Assembly: GCA_037974665.1 (NCBI GenBank)
Contig: CM075775.1
Coordinates: 33,547,732-33,611,731 of the forward strand
Direction of reading: 5' to 3'
DNA: 64,000 bases
DNA from: Ehretia macrophylla
Lineage: Eukaryota; Streptophyta; Magnoliopsida; Boraginales; Ehretiaceae
Below are positions 24,353-37,000 of this stretch, piece after piece (within the stretch, counting starts at the first letter, position 1; each line of letters begins with the position of its first letter). The position numbers and the translations under genes were made by a program. The notes under the pieces were generated by a model. That model did not search any database and had not been told where the DNA came from. It worked only from the letters and a program-made list of their open reading frames with translations.

Positions 24353-26826
24353 ACCTTCTTAAACCCATTCTTTGCTTGTCCTCAAGTAAAGGCATAAATT
24401 ACTTCATAGATTCAAAAATATTAAATTTAAGCAGTCAATGTATTCATACAGATATATTTTATAAAATACAAGATTAATAGTGAGTTTGTCTTCCAAACAA
24501 TTTCACCCCAAGAAATCATTTTATATCTAGAAGAAATGAAACTAACTTAATTACAAAAAAATCATTTGAGCCTTTTTAAGCACTTGTAACTTAATTAAGA
24601 GGTAAGAAAATTAATCACGCAAAATTTGTAAAATTGAAAATATTTTCTATGGATGGTCATGAAATGTTAAAACTCAACTACCTTCCAAATCATATAATAC
24701 TCCCTTAGATTTTTTTATATATTTTTTATTATGAATAAATGACTCGAATGGTAGATGTTGGTTGATTCAAAGACTTTCTTGAATTATTGCCTTTCTTTGG
24801 TTGAATTATGTTTGGTGAAAGAAGGCTTGTCTAGCAAGATTTGTATTAATAGTTTTTTCATAACAAAAATGGTTAGAAGAAAGTATTTTGTTATGAGTTT
24901 CTTTTCTGCCTCTTTTTGCTGAATCAACACTTTTGATATTTAAATGATATTGAGTGAGTCATCTAAATATTTTCTTCTTTTTTTTTTCAAAGGAGTATAC
25001 CAATCTAGAAAAATAAGTTAAATTTTAATAAAACATAACATTTTCACATTGAAAACACCTCAATTTAATCATTTTTTGATAATTAATCAAAAATTTATAA
25101 TTGAATTATGTGACGCTGTTGAGATGTAATAATAGTTAACAAGGTTTCAAAAAAAATTAGATACAAACTCAACTCTTAGCGGCTAATCATTTTTCCATTT
25201 CAAATTCACAATTAATTCAAATATTTTATCACAATCTAACCATATTTCTACAATTAACCACTCAAATTTAATTATTATGAATAAATAAAGCAAGAAAATT
25301 TAAAAAGTTTGAAAAAATTTTAATAGGTGGTATCGACTATTTTCTCCTACCTCGTCAAACCCGAACCTTACATTGCCCTAAATGTAAGAAAGTGATGCAA
25401 TGCATTGCAAATTAAAACAAATAGATACAACCTGTTAAACATTCAAAGCATTGTTCCTCAAATGGTTCTGAAATAATATTTGTCATTAAAAGCTTCAAGC
25501 ACCAACGTTAGTTATGAGGATAAAAACAAAAGTGATACAAAACGAAATTTAAAACTCAATGATATATACAAATTGGTTTCGCAAGGACGAAAATTTTTTT
25601 TAAATAGTTTTTTTTTTAATTTATAAAAGAGAAAAATTTAACATACCAAATTAAAATATACACAATAAATCTCCTTTAATGGTTTGCTAACAAATGCATT
25701 GGAGGAGACTCAGAATATATACACTAATGAATGTATAACCATAACAGTTGCTGAAAATTATGTAGTGAGGGTTGAAATCATACCAGATTACTGAAGTCGT
25801 TAGAAGACCTTAGTGGTAAGATTAACTAAAGACATTCTCGAGACATATCAACAATTCAACCCATAGATCTAATATTCAGAAGAATTAAATCCAATTTTTT
25901 TGTTTTAATTTTTTTTTTTTTGTTTTTTTTGTGCTACTGCCGCCAGGGCTTAAGTTATAAGTCCCGACTGCAGTTTGGCGCTCGAGCGCCTTCAAGGCAT
26001 GCTCGAGCGCCTTGCTGAAAACCTGTTTCCCTTTTTTTTGTTTTTTTTTTCAAAATTATAACATTAATGTTAAAAAGGGAAATAAAAGAAAAGTTGTAAT
26101 CTTACTATATATACATATAGATATATACATATACAAATATAAATACTATAAATACATAAACCATAAAAACAAACCACACTATTTTATTAAACATAAAGAC
26201 AATACATAAGAGGAAATGAAAAAATACAACAACATAAGACTATCTCTTAAACTTGGAAATACATGATTGACTTCAATCATTTCTAATATACCTATAATCC
26301 CACTTGATAAAGAGATAAATAAGAAAAAGGTAAAGGATGAAAATGCTTGCAAAATAGTACACGACCATGGAAAATTGAGCAGGCGTAAGAGTTCTGAACA
26401 TCATTGTGTTTAATGCAGCAAAATAGAGAAATGAAAGAAAAAATGTTAGAGAGAGAGAGAAGAAAGAGGCGGTGAGAATGAATGAAGAGAAGAATAAGGG
26501 AAACAGGGTTTTAAAACCCGTATGTTATGGCTAACGGCGCTCGAGCAGGGGATCAGGCACGCTTGAACGTGGTTTTCCAGACTTTTTTTTTTTTGGAAAG
26601 GTAAACAACAAACATTCTAGAAAATAAATAAAAATCTTTTTAAATTTTTTTTTTTACCCCTTTTTTGTTTTAAATTTTTTTATTTACAAAAAGAAGAAAA
26701 TAAATACAAGAAATTAAAACAACATAGTATATACAAAACTAAAAATAATAATTATATATACAAAGTTACAAGGATAAAATTATATACAATAAACTAAACT
26801 CTTACATGAAAAAAATTGAATGCTAG

Positions 26827-26844
26827 TCCCCGACAACGGAGCCA
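26827..26844 (-). other. Primer-binding site, tRNA-Asp type
   Basis: TGGCTCCGTTGTCGGGGA on the minus strand, six bases inside the 5' LTR. It differs by two bases from the tRNA-Asp-complementary TGGCGCCGTTGCCGGGGA known in Athila-like elements. Confidence 0.75.
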
Positions 26845-26850
26845 AATTTT

Positions 26851-28461
26851 TGATCGCGTCGTTTTGCGCTAAAAAATAGTAAGGTTAAATGATTGGAAAT
26901 ATTGCTTACCTTGAATTACCTCTAGTTGTGGTGAGTAGATGGTCGATCCACGGATATTGGGATTAACGGTTTCAATTTAAGAATTTAGTTTATAATTTGT
27001 TTGACTATCTCCCATCACGGATAAGTTTAACTTAGTCCAATAGTCCAAAAGTCTAAAAGTACAATAAATTAAGTCCAAGAAAAGTCCAAAAGGTATATAA
27101 AAGATCCAAATGTACGGTACTAAGCTAAAATAATTTAATCCAGGAGTAGTTAATTCAATTTAGCGGGTCCATGATTTGGAATGATAAATTCGATCAGAGT
27201 ATTTAAGTGTAAAATTATGGATTTAAATTATAAGAATAAATCATTCAAGAAATAGGCCTACAAGCTCCCACTTCTGAAGTTAGCCTTAGATACGTAAGTA
27301 ATAAGACTAATTAATTAACAAAACTGAATATATTGGTACAACCTAACAATATATAACCTCTCAATTAATCTTCTTACTTACGTACCCCGGAGGTGCATGT
27401 ACAACCTAACTAATTATGTCCAAGGTAGTCACGTATTGCCATTGGTTTACAAAACCGGGCGTATATATTTTCTTGATTAATCATATCATAACTACAAGTA
27501 TACGTATAATTAATAAATAATACTAAGTTATTAAAGAATACGAGACTTGAATTAATCTAAATCTAAATATATACAAAAATATCCTCACTTATTTATCATT
27601 CCAAAAATAAGGGTCTAAAGTGTCATAATTAAATTTACAAAACGGAAATCGAAATCAAGAATAAAAGTTACCGAATTTAAGCACATCTTGATTTAGCCAG
27701 CTCGATTTCTCCGAAGCTATGGCGTTAATCCATAAGCCCGACCCTTAATTTAGGACCCTAACTAAACTAAACTAACCTACTCCTAAGCTAAAATATGAAG
27801 AAAACTGATTATATACAAAGAAAAAGATGAAAAATCGCTTCTGCCCACTAGAGAGGCAGAAACTTGGCTAAGATGAGAAAAATTGGTACCCCTTCGTTGC
27901 AACAAAATCGCGACATTTATAGGCAAAAATGCAGGGGGCGCTTGAGCGCCTGAAAGGGGTGCTCGAACGCCCTTCTGCACTTTTGAATTTTTTATTTTTT
28001 CTGTCATTTTCGGTCTGCACTATGTCGCTCAATTGTCGGCCTTTATCAAAAAGTAGTGCTAGAGGGAGGAAAATGGGCATTTGAGCTCCCTTCTGGCTGT
28101 GGTAGGTGAACTTTGACTCCGAACTTTGACTTTGACCAACTCAATTGACTTTGACCATTGACCGTTGACCAAAAAGTTGACTAAGTCTATTTCAAGGTTT
28201 TTTAGCGTCTTGAATCCGTTTTCGCACTCGGTTTGGCTAAATTCAATCTCGATTTGCTCGGTTTGAAGTTGTTCTATCATTTTTCTTCAGTGTTGCGCCA
28301 AATATTCTCTTCAAATGTTGGTTTTTATGGCCATTTTTGCTTTTTTTTTTCTTAAAACCTATATTGCACTAAATTTGTATAAAATATACAATTAAGCTTG
28401 AAATAATAATGCAACATACATTATTTAATAGGATAAAGTTACTAAAAATACGGATATATCA
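26851..28461 (-). repeat. 5' LTR of the non-coding retrotransposon
   Basis: Starts TGATATATCCG on the minus strand and abuts the primer-binding site on its left. TATA box is minus CTATAAATG near 27917. Eight TTGAC cores lie at about 28110-28182, roughly 200-260 bp upstream of the TATA in the transcribed direction, the expected U3 enhancer position. Confidence 0.85.
28110..28182. promoter_or_regulatory. W-box cluster in the retrotransposon 5' LTR
   Basis: Eight TTGAC cores in about 75 bp, several as TTGACC/TTGACT. This is the core bound by WRKY transcription factors. The sister LTR keeps six of them. Function is inferred from motif and position only. Confidence 0.5.
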
Positions 28462-28466
28462 ATTTG

Positions 28467-29397
28467 CAGGAACAAGGCGTAAAAAAAATGGGTAGATATA
28501 TTACAAGAAAAATAAGAAAAATCTCATTTTTCTCTAGATACTACAAGAAAAAAATAATAAAAATCTCATTTTTCCTCACAGAATGTGGCACTATACATCA
28601 ATCAACATGGAGAGTTAACAGAAAAATTAATTAGTACATTTTTTGCTACTTTTAAAGAACTTTTGGTCACACTTTTACACAACTGATATTTCTCTATTAC
28701 GCAACATAGGATGTGGTTAACAAAGAAAAAAGAAACAAATGCACTGATTTCGAACAAATGGTGCATCATACCTCTTCAATGGAGCAACTTTCACATTTTC
28801 AAGCTTTAGAGAAGATTCATAACCACCAGCCCTTTGCTACACTTCTTTTCTGTCTGGTCAATAGAAAATGGTGCGGTGAGGTTGTATATATGCCATGGAG
28901 CTTAAAAAAACAACACAATGCAGTGAAAAATCGCATAAAACTTGCGCTAAAAAACTTTTAACAAACAACTTACTGATACGGAATGAGAGAGAACCATAGA
29001 ATTATTCTAGCTAAGAACCGTGGATGATATAGATCTAGAATATAAGAAATGCCTTCTTTTGTCTGAGATAAAAGATGATTCTAGGACATTCATTTAATTT
29101 ACGGTTTAGATTTTCTTTTGGTTTTTTGTGCAAGATCTTAGCCATTGGATGGCGTAGTGCTGTCAAATTCGACTACTTTAATTTAAAGGTTCAAATTTAC
29201 TTGGTGGTTTGTTGTGGAAAGTCTTTAGCCGTTGGATGGAGGCAGGATGATGTCAAACTCCACTAACCAAAAAGGGTATCATGGTCATTTAAAGAAAACG
29301 CACAATGATATTACCACATAGTACAATACCATTAATGCAATGACAAGCTAAACATTTATCTTTTTAGACAATTTTAACCCTTTATATCCTTTTATTA

Positions 29398-29433
<36 letters not shown>

Positions 29434-29542
29434 GAAATAGAGATATGAATAGATGGATTACGATTATAGATGTAAACGTTTTTTTAGATACTATTTCATT
29501 TCATCTCTTAATTATCACTTTCTTTTGTATGTATACTTATAA
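28467..29542. other. Intergenic, no gene
   Basis: Contains a two-copy repeat of about 50 bp (28500-28575), a loose duplication with a GCCATTGGATGG-type phrase (29130-29245), and a TA microsatellite (29402-29430). No recognisable coding sequence. Confidence 0.4.
29402..29430. repeat. (TA)n microsatellite
   Basis: Uninterrupted TA dinucleotide run. Confidence 0.95.
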
Positions 29543-29969
29543 GGCTCTGTTTGTTTGCCGTAAAATAACTTACTTGTAGAAAATATTTTCCGTATAAAAT
29601 AAGATATTTTACAGGGCTCCGTTGTTTACCGTAAAATAACTTGTTGGGAAAAAATATTTTTCTGGAAAATAGAATACTGGAAAATATTTTCTGGTGTTTG
29701 GATATACCGTGAGTTCCATAAAATATTTTCTTCTCCTAAAGGAAATGAAAACATTTTTCATAATTTTGTATTAGCCGTAATATTGATCGAAAAATATTTT
29801 ACAGTTGACTAATTTTTTGATGTTACCAAACACTTTAAAATTAAGCAAAGAAGCCGTAATTTTTGAACGGAAAACATTTTACAGTTGACCAATTTTTCGG
29901 TGTTACCAAACATCGTAAAATTTGAACAATATTTTTTGGGAAAATATTTTACAGCAAACAAACAGAGCC
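29543..29969. mobile_element. MITE with GGCTCTGTTTGTTTG terminal inverted repeats
   Basis: 427 bp. The left end is GGCTCTGTTTGTTTGCCGTA and the right end is its near-perfect inverse. Flanking triplets are TAA and TTA, both fitting the TWA target of PIF/Harbinger-type (Tourist-like) MITEs, though they are not identical. The inside holds repeated accgtaaaat and gttaccaaaca phrases. Confidence 0.75.
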
Positions 29970-29972
29970 TTA

Positions 29973-31486
29973 GTTGGTATGACAAAATAACAAAGTTTTG
30001 TTTTTTTTTTCTCTCTTATTTTTACATGTTAAATAACCATAAACATAGAACATGTAAATAAATATTGAAAATATGGTGATAAATGAGTAATATGATTCAT
30101 ATTATGATTCTGAAGATATTATATTAGCTTATACTTGAAAATTAAATTTATATTCCGAAGATAATTTAAATTAAACATAAGAATTGAAAACCGTCCAAAA
30201 AAAAGAGTTATTGAAAACTCTATTGGATATTGAACTCAACCTAGATTTATAGTTAGTGAAGATTGTTTTTGGAGAAAATTTGAAAACAAAAGAAAATAGT
30301 ATATAATTATAAGTTAAGTTTTCTTATTTATGAACTTATGCTAAATTTTTGATATAGAATATGAGCGTACATCTAAACAAAATTAAACTTGGACTTAAAA
30401 CTCTACGTCAATGGATCATTAGTCTTAGTCGATCCACTGATGCAAGGCTATATATTTGTATATATCAATGAGAAATCTACATCTATACCCATAGATACCC
30501 ACTTTGGTTATTTGTAGGTACCATTCAATTTTATTAATTTCGCTTTGTTCATTATCTTTTCTATCATATTTTCCATTTCTTTCTACTTGCATTAAATGGT
30601 GTTTTTTTATTGATATTTGAACATCATTTCATTTTCTAACTATCAACCCATAAAGTGTAAAGAACCCTAATAACGATGGCTTATGAAAATAATTTATTAT
30701 CTGCTAACATTACTACCACAAAATGCAATTCAATTATAGGATGTGTTGTTATACCATATTTTTTTTTCCGTTAAGGTATAATATTCACAGTACTTAAGAT
30801 AAACTAGTTTTGTGTATGTTAAGTGCAATTAAATGATTATTAAGTTTAATTTTATAATACTTACTTTAATTATGTCATGATTTAAGGGACATACTCAATT
30901 CTTTACTTTGAAATTAATTTTTTTTAAATGCGGTAACTAATCGAATCGTGACATACTATGACATCGTTGATCGACCCCTTTGCTAGATGTAAAATCTAGT
31001 ACGACCCACTCATTAATGCTCGAAGTCATTAGATGTACTAAAGAGTCTTATAGTGCTAAATGTGGATCAAATACAAGAGATTGTGTAGGGTGTTTTCCTC
31101 ATCATTGACCACATATGATACTTGACATGTAGTACGTTCCTTATTACATGTTAGCTCCATATATGTTAAGTGTTATTCAAAGCGATTTTAAACTTGAATT
31201 CATAATTATTTACTTTAATTACGTCGTCTTCTAATTTACGAGAGATATTCAATTTTTTACTTTCATAAATGACAAAATATGTTACGGTGTAATCATGCAT
31301 GCTCATGCTCTTTGGACGCACTTATTGGCATATAAGTTTCAATTTGGACCTAATGTTAGATTTTATATACAGTAATGTCAAAAAAATAATAAATATAGAT
31401 GATACTTCACTTATAATATGTTATTTCATTGCCCTTTCTATTGGATGTGGGGGAAGGGTTCTCCAAATTTGAGTGCAAGAAAAATG
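29973..31486. other. AT-rich intergenic, no gene
   Basis: No domain, no long frame and no clear repeat recognised. Confidence 0.4.
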
Positions 31487-31959
31487 TATAGTATAACCTC
31501 TTTAAATTAATGGAGACTACTAAATTCTATTGATTTAACGATATATCAGTTTATCGATAAATTAATATCTATTAATATATCAATATATTTTTAGTTTTTT
31601 TGGCTTAATAGTAAATATATTATATTTATGGCATCTTTTTTGAAATGTGAAACATATTTTTTTTAGTCAATTTGAAAAGACAAGTAAAAAAGTATACTCA
31701 GAATAAAAGATAAGAATATATTTTAGTAGGGTTAGAACAAGTTTAACTAATCTCATAGTCAATTTATTATATAATTTTTAGTTAATTATGAAATTATAAA
31801 ATATTTAGATCGATAAAATATAAAAAAATATTTTAAATATATTATCTTATAATTTTATCAAAATTATTAATTTTTTACTCTTAAGTCGGGACCAGACATT
31901 TTTATTATATAAAGAGATTATTAATTTATCGTGTATTAATTTAAAGAAGTTCTACTATA
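31487..31959. mobile_element. Emigrant-like (pogo/mariner) MITE
   Basis: 473 bp. The left end TATAGTATAACCTCTTTAAA and the inverse right end match over 25 bp with two mismatches. It resembles the CAGTAAAACCTCTATAAATT ends of Arabidopsis Emigrant, a pogo-derived MITE that duplicates TA. The body is about 80% AT. Confidence 0.75.
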
Positions 31960-32139
31960 AAACTTTATTTCAAATTTTGTAATTTTTTACGTTACTATTT
32001 GTCCATTTTTGTCATTTTGCCCATCTTTTGTCTTCATTCATTTGGTCATTTTGGTCATTTGCACAATTATTCCTTTTTATTTACTTGTCCTTTTTCGTAC
32101 TTTGGCATTATTTTGTCTTTACTCATCAATATTTTAAAA

Positions 32140-32397
32140 TATATATTGGGAGGGCATAATGGACATTTCGTTTATAATATGAGGGTATAATGGATATTTT
32201 GTCTTGCAATCATATCTTTTCAATCTTATATTATTAAATGCTAAGGACCCCACAATACCATATGTACAAGGGTATAACAGAGATTTTCTTAACTTTTTAT
32301 TTTTGTATGAATTAAATGCTGTGGGGCCACTTGCCACATGTCGCGTTCTTGACCACTTTCGTATCCCGCACCCCGTATACTAGACGGTCCCTAATGC
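32140..32397. repeat. MITE-like terminal sequence, inverted relative to 11385-11700
   Basis: On the minus strand it reads TTAGGGACCGTCTAGTATAC then a GGGGTGCGGGATACG block, followed by an AT-rich body with ATTATACCCTC and TTATGCCCTCC phrases. It matches the organisation at 11385. The opposite terminus was not located. Confidence 0.4.
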
Positions 32398-33592
32398 TTA
32401 ATGCTTAAACACAGACAAAACTTGTTTATTACAGCTAGGTGTTTATTCTTGCTTAACGTGGGGACACGTTTCAAGATCCATTTTTGATAGGGTGTAATGA
32501 TATAATATTAACTTATAAAGTATTTCTTTAAATATAAAACAAATACATATTCTGGTTTATTAATTTTATTTGTAATATTGTTTAAGATAAATTTTATTAA
32601 TATTTGTTGATATATATTTGGATTTTTTAGATATTAGCTAGTGTTTTACAAAATTTGTTAAGTTATTCCCTCGATTATTTTTTCATCAAATTTGAATACT
32701 TTTATAATGTTATAATATTGTCACTTAGATTTTCAAGTTAGTTTTTAAATGTTTATTTAGATTTTTAAATTAAATTTTCGGGAAATAGCATGTGCGTGGC
32801 CAAATGATCATACTCTTTTTGAGTTTTAACAGAAAAAATAATGATAAAATCTAGGGAGAATTATATAAATATTCTTGTTTCAAACTATTCAAATTAACTC
32901 ACTTTACTTCTAAAAAGTGATCAATTTGGTACGTGACGTCAAAAATAGTGTTAAATTTAAAGAAAATGAACAGTAACACATGGGTAAATTAGAAAAAAAG
33001 TATTATAATATTTTTATAAAAAAATTAATTTAACCCCTCATTTAAAATATAAAAAAAAATCAACTTAGTCTCCATACTCACAGAACATTTCATTTTCATC
33101 TTTTTTCTCCTCCTTCACCTCTATCAATATATACACCTCCCATTTTGATATACCCTTCCCACCCTCGCCCCTCCTACCCCTTGTAGGCTTGTACACACAT
33201 ATATAAATATACAACACACAAAAAAATACACATATATACATATATACACACCACCTTGACTAAAAAAAAAAAAGCACAACACACATACAACACCATGCGC
33301 GCACACACCATGTGAGGATGGGCGATTTAAGGGTTGGTGACAAGAAGGGGTACAGGCGAGAGGGTAAGAGGTTGGTGATGGGAGTGGGTGAAGCTGTGGT
33401 TGTGGGGTAGTTGTGGAGGTGCAATCGTGAGGGTAAGATGGTGGTGATGACGACAAGGACAACGTATGGGGGTAGGGAATAGTGGTGACGACTAGAAAAA
33501 CGTGTGGGATAGAGGGTGGTAATAAGGACGGGATAATATTGCTAGATACCATCCCATTTTTATCCATTATTTATCACCTCTTATATGTATAT
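32398..33592. other. Intergenic, no gene
   Basis: AT-rich with short CA-rich runs (33190-33300). A proline/serine-rich minus-strand frame of 147 codons at 33124-33567 looks like low-complexity chance. Confidence 0.4.
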
Positions 33593-33595
33593 TTA

Positions 33596-34033
33596 GGTTC
33601 TGTTTGATTTAATTTTTTGACACTTAAAAGTATTTTCTGTAAGTTTAAAAGCTTATATCACTTATTTGGCCCATTTTTTAAAGTGCTTTTAGCTAAAAGC
33701 TGAAGCTAAAAAACAAGAAGTTCCAAATTAGAACTTTTTAGAATAGCTTTTGTGAAACTGTTTTTATATAATGTAGGAAGTTTTTTTTTTATTTCTCAAA
33801 TATACCGTTTCATATTTTTTAAAGTACAATATTATTTTTTTTTCTTTCTCAAATATACCGCTTCATATTTTTTAAAGTATAATATTATTCTCAAAATTTT
33901 TAAAAGCTCAATATTTTTCAATATAGGCCAAATAATCAACGACTTTTATTCAACAATATTTCTAACCAAAACTCTACTTTAAAAAACTCTACAGTTCAGA
34001 ACCTAAAATTTCACAGTTAAATCAAATAAAGCC
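33596..34033. mobile_element. Tourist-like (PIF/Harbinger) MITE with TTA duplication
   Basis: 438 bp. It starts GGTTCTGTTTGATTTAA and the inverse of the right end is GGCTTTATTTGATTTAA. It is flanked by TTA on both sides (33593-33595 and 34034-34036), the signature target duplication of Harbinger MITEs. Confidence 0.8.
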
Positions 34034-34036
34034 TTA

Positions 34037-37000
34037 ATTGCCTACATAACTATATTTTTTCTTTTTTCTTTTTTTAACTTGTTAACTAAGTATACATATA
34101 CAAGTTAATAAATAGATTAAACATACATATAAGAGATGGTAAATAAATAATAAAAATAAATTGACATCCAACATTTATCTTAAAATAAAATAGTTAAATA
34201 TCAACGTCTTTTGAAAAATAAATTTCAACAAAAACAATAAAAATGAAGTTTTCGTGGCGGAAAAATGATTGTATGATAATTGCCGTGCTTGTGTAAAGTG
34301 GGATAATATAGTTGTTTTTTTTATTAGTTATTTAATTTTTTAGAACATAAGTATAGGGTGTAGGCGCAAATGGGGTGTGATTGAATGTTTATTATCAGAC
34401 TTTCATGGATTGGGCGGGCTCAAGTTTTGCAAGGGGCATGGCGTGGGCCACTTTTCCTTTTTTTACTTTTTTTTGTTAACTGTGGCGTGGGCTTCAAGCA
34501 ACGGTTTCTTTTGTGGTCTTTATGACTGACGTCTTACCACTTGCTTAGATTCATAGTCCAGGAATTAGCGACTTATTCATTTAGCGACTTTGGCACTGGA
34601 TATTTTCAATAAAAAAAAAGGACTTTGAGTAGTGTGACAAATTTTGACGTCGATTTTTAAAATGTGTAACATATTTTAAAATAATGTAAGATTAATTTAG
34701 GACTCCTTTTGTATTAAAACAAAAAAAAAAGGGAAATTCATCTTTTTTGTTTTTTCTTTTGGATGGCTCTTCTAGTTTAGATGTTTTTTTTATTCTTTTT
34801 GTGAGCCGAAAAAAATTGAAGAATTTAAGATTTTTTTAATGAATCATTTTGTTTCCCTCTAAAGGTGATGATTTGTGAAACGATAATATCACAAATAAAA
34901 GATTACTCCAACTCTCATAAATATTTTTGTATATGTAACTTTACATATAAAATTATCGTTCCTTTTCCTTCTCTAATTTAAACTAGAAACCATATAATCT
35001 CTTCCTTTCCTTTTAATTTTTCATTTATCATTCAGAACGACGAAATCTCATTTATTTTCATCTACCTCATAAGTCTTTCCTCTAACTTTCCTTCCTTTCC
35101 TTTCCCTTGTAAATCCAAACATATTGTGACATATAGCATGCATTGAATGGGTGATTGGATTCTAATGCGAGCATTGGGGATCAAATATATACTCTTACTC
35201 GCTTATCCAAATATTGGCCTACAATACACTAAAATTGTATAAGCTTTACCTTAAACAATTCATATTTGATTAAGATTAAGTTTTGAATTTTAACTATGGT
35301 TGGTTTTATTTTCCTTTGCAGGAGTTCGTGAAAAACCATTTGAATATGTTAGTTTTTTTTTTTTTTTTTTTCCTTCGTTGGTTTTCTATTTTTAACTCTT
35401 GATTATTTTCATTAATTCCCAAAGCACTTTAAATAATTAATTCTATAATTCCTATTTCAAAATACGTAAGTCATGGCTATTTTGAAAAAAAAAAAAAACT
35501 TTTGTTTTCAAAGTGAATGATGTTGCTATTAATAGTCATTACTCCTTTCAAAAATGCCTTTTAACATTCTCAAAGGATAGAGTTGTAAACTAGTGAGGTG
35601 GATCCAAACATTAAGTTGTTCAAATTTTATTTCATTTCTTATAGAGCTTGAAAAATATTATTTGAAACTTGATTTATAACTTAACCAAAACAATCTCGGG
35701 TGATTTTGGATTAGGCCAAATGTGAGCCAAAATCGAGTTGTTTGATGATTTTCTACATATGGACACAAATTAACTTATTGAATTAAGTTCAAAAAGAACC
35801 TTTCAAATTAACAGATATAAAAATCATGTTCAAAATTAATTCATATATATTTTAACTTTGAATGAGTTTCTAACCAACAAATCTTGAGCAAACTTTGAGA
35901 AGCTTAGTGCACCATCCTTATTGAAAATATTATATTTGTCATTTAAATTTTTTTTGGCCGAAGCCATTTAATCTTTGAGAGTCATAAAATCCATTCTATT
36001 TATAAATTAAGTATCACCATGCATGGCAATAAGTTTAACAATATATATATATATTTTTTAACACAACAATTTTTCAACGCTTCCAAAAAGTAGTGAAATA
36101 TGTTTAAAAACAAAATACCAAATAAGTCATCATTATTCATATAAACTATCTTCTCAAGAGGAAATCGAGATTAAAAAAAAAAAAAGAAAAAAAGAAAAAT
36201 GCACAAAAATCTTTAAAATGGTTGTTGTGTTGTGATGAAAAAAAAATCCTTAAAATGGTTGTTGTGTTGTGATGAAAAATTATTAATTTACCTCATTTAT
36301 AAATAAATTTTCACTTTCTTAAAAGACATAAAGGCAAGTAGCACAACACGTAGAATAAATTTAACATTTCTCTCCTTCCTTTTTGGTTACAATAAATAAC
36401 TTTATTGCTTTGAATTAGAGAGAAAAAAGAAAGTGAGGAAGAACGTAATTGTTGTATATTTTTTATGGTTATAAAATTTAAATTAAAATACATAAAAAAG
36501 TAGCAGAGCTAATATAACCTTAGAAATAAGATTTATTTCCTTACACAGGTTACATTACCCAATTTTTGAATTTAGATCCTCCACAATTAGAAATAGTTTT
36601 GGATATGGATCCTTACCAATTAGGGATAGATCCTCTAATAATGTTTTAAGAAATAAATAGTCAATTTGTGACACCTCAATGCCCACTTTTCATAAGTTTA
36701 TAAAACTATATTATTTTAGTGCTACAGATATAAATGTGTATTAAAATAAATAGTCAATTTGTGACACCTCAATGCTCACTTTTCATAAGTTTATAAAACT
36801 ATATTGTTTTAGTGCTACATATATAAATGCGTATAACATGGTAAATTACTTGTTTGGTTCCTCAAATATAAGGTGGATGACAAATTGATCACCACATTCA
36901 AAATAAATATTTTGGTCCCATAATTAAACTCGTGTGACGCTACTAGTCTCTAATCCAATTTCATCCAAAATTTGACGGTTTTACCCAAAACTGCATTCAA

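Larger units (their letters stand above)
22756..28461 (-). mobile_element. Complete non-coding LTR retrotransposon (LARD/TRIM-like), 5.7 kb
   Basis: LTRs 22756-24352 and 26851-28461 are highly similar and flank 2.5 kb of internal DNA. The element is bounded by identical 5-bp duplications, ATTTG at 22751-22755 and 28462-28466. On the minus strand the primer-binding site (26827-26844) reads TGGCTCCGTTGTCGGGGA, a near match to the tRNA-Asp type used by Athila/Tat-like Ty3/gypsy elements. The CTTGAGGACAAGCAAAG motif beside the 3' LTR (about 24365-24385) is also typical of that group. No gag, protease, RT or integrase is visible, so it must have moved with borrowed proteins. Confidence 0.85.

Noticed and set aside
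33124..33567. 147-codon Pro/Ser-rich frame on the minus strand
   Set aside because: Low-complexity CT/CA-rich DNA, no domain, no splice structure; probably chance.
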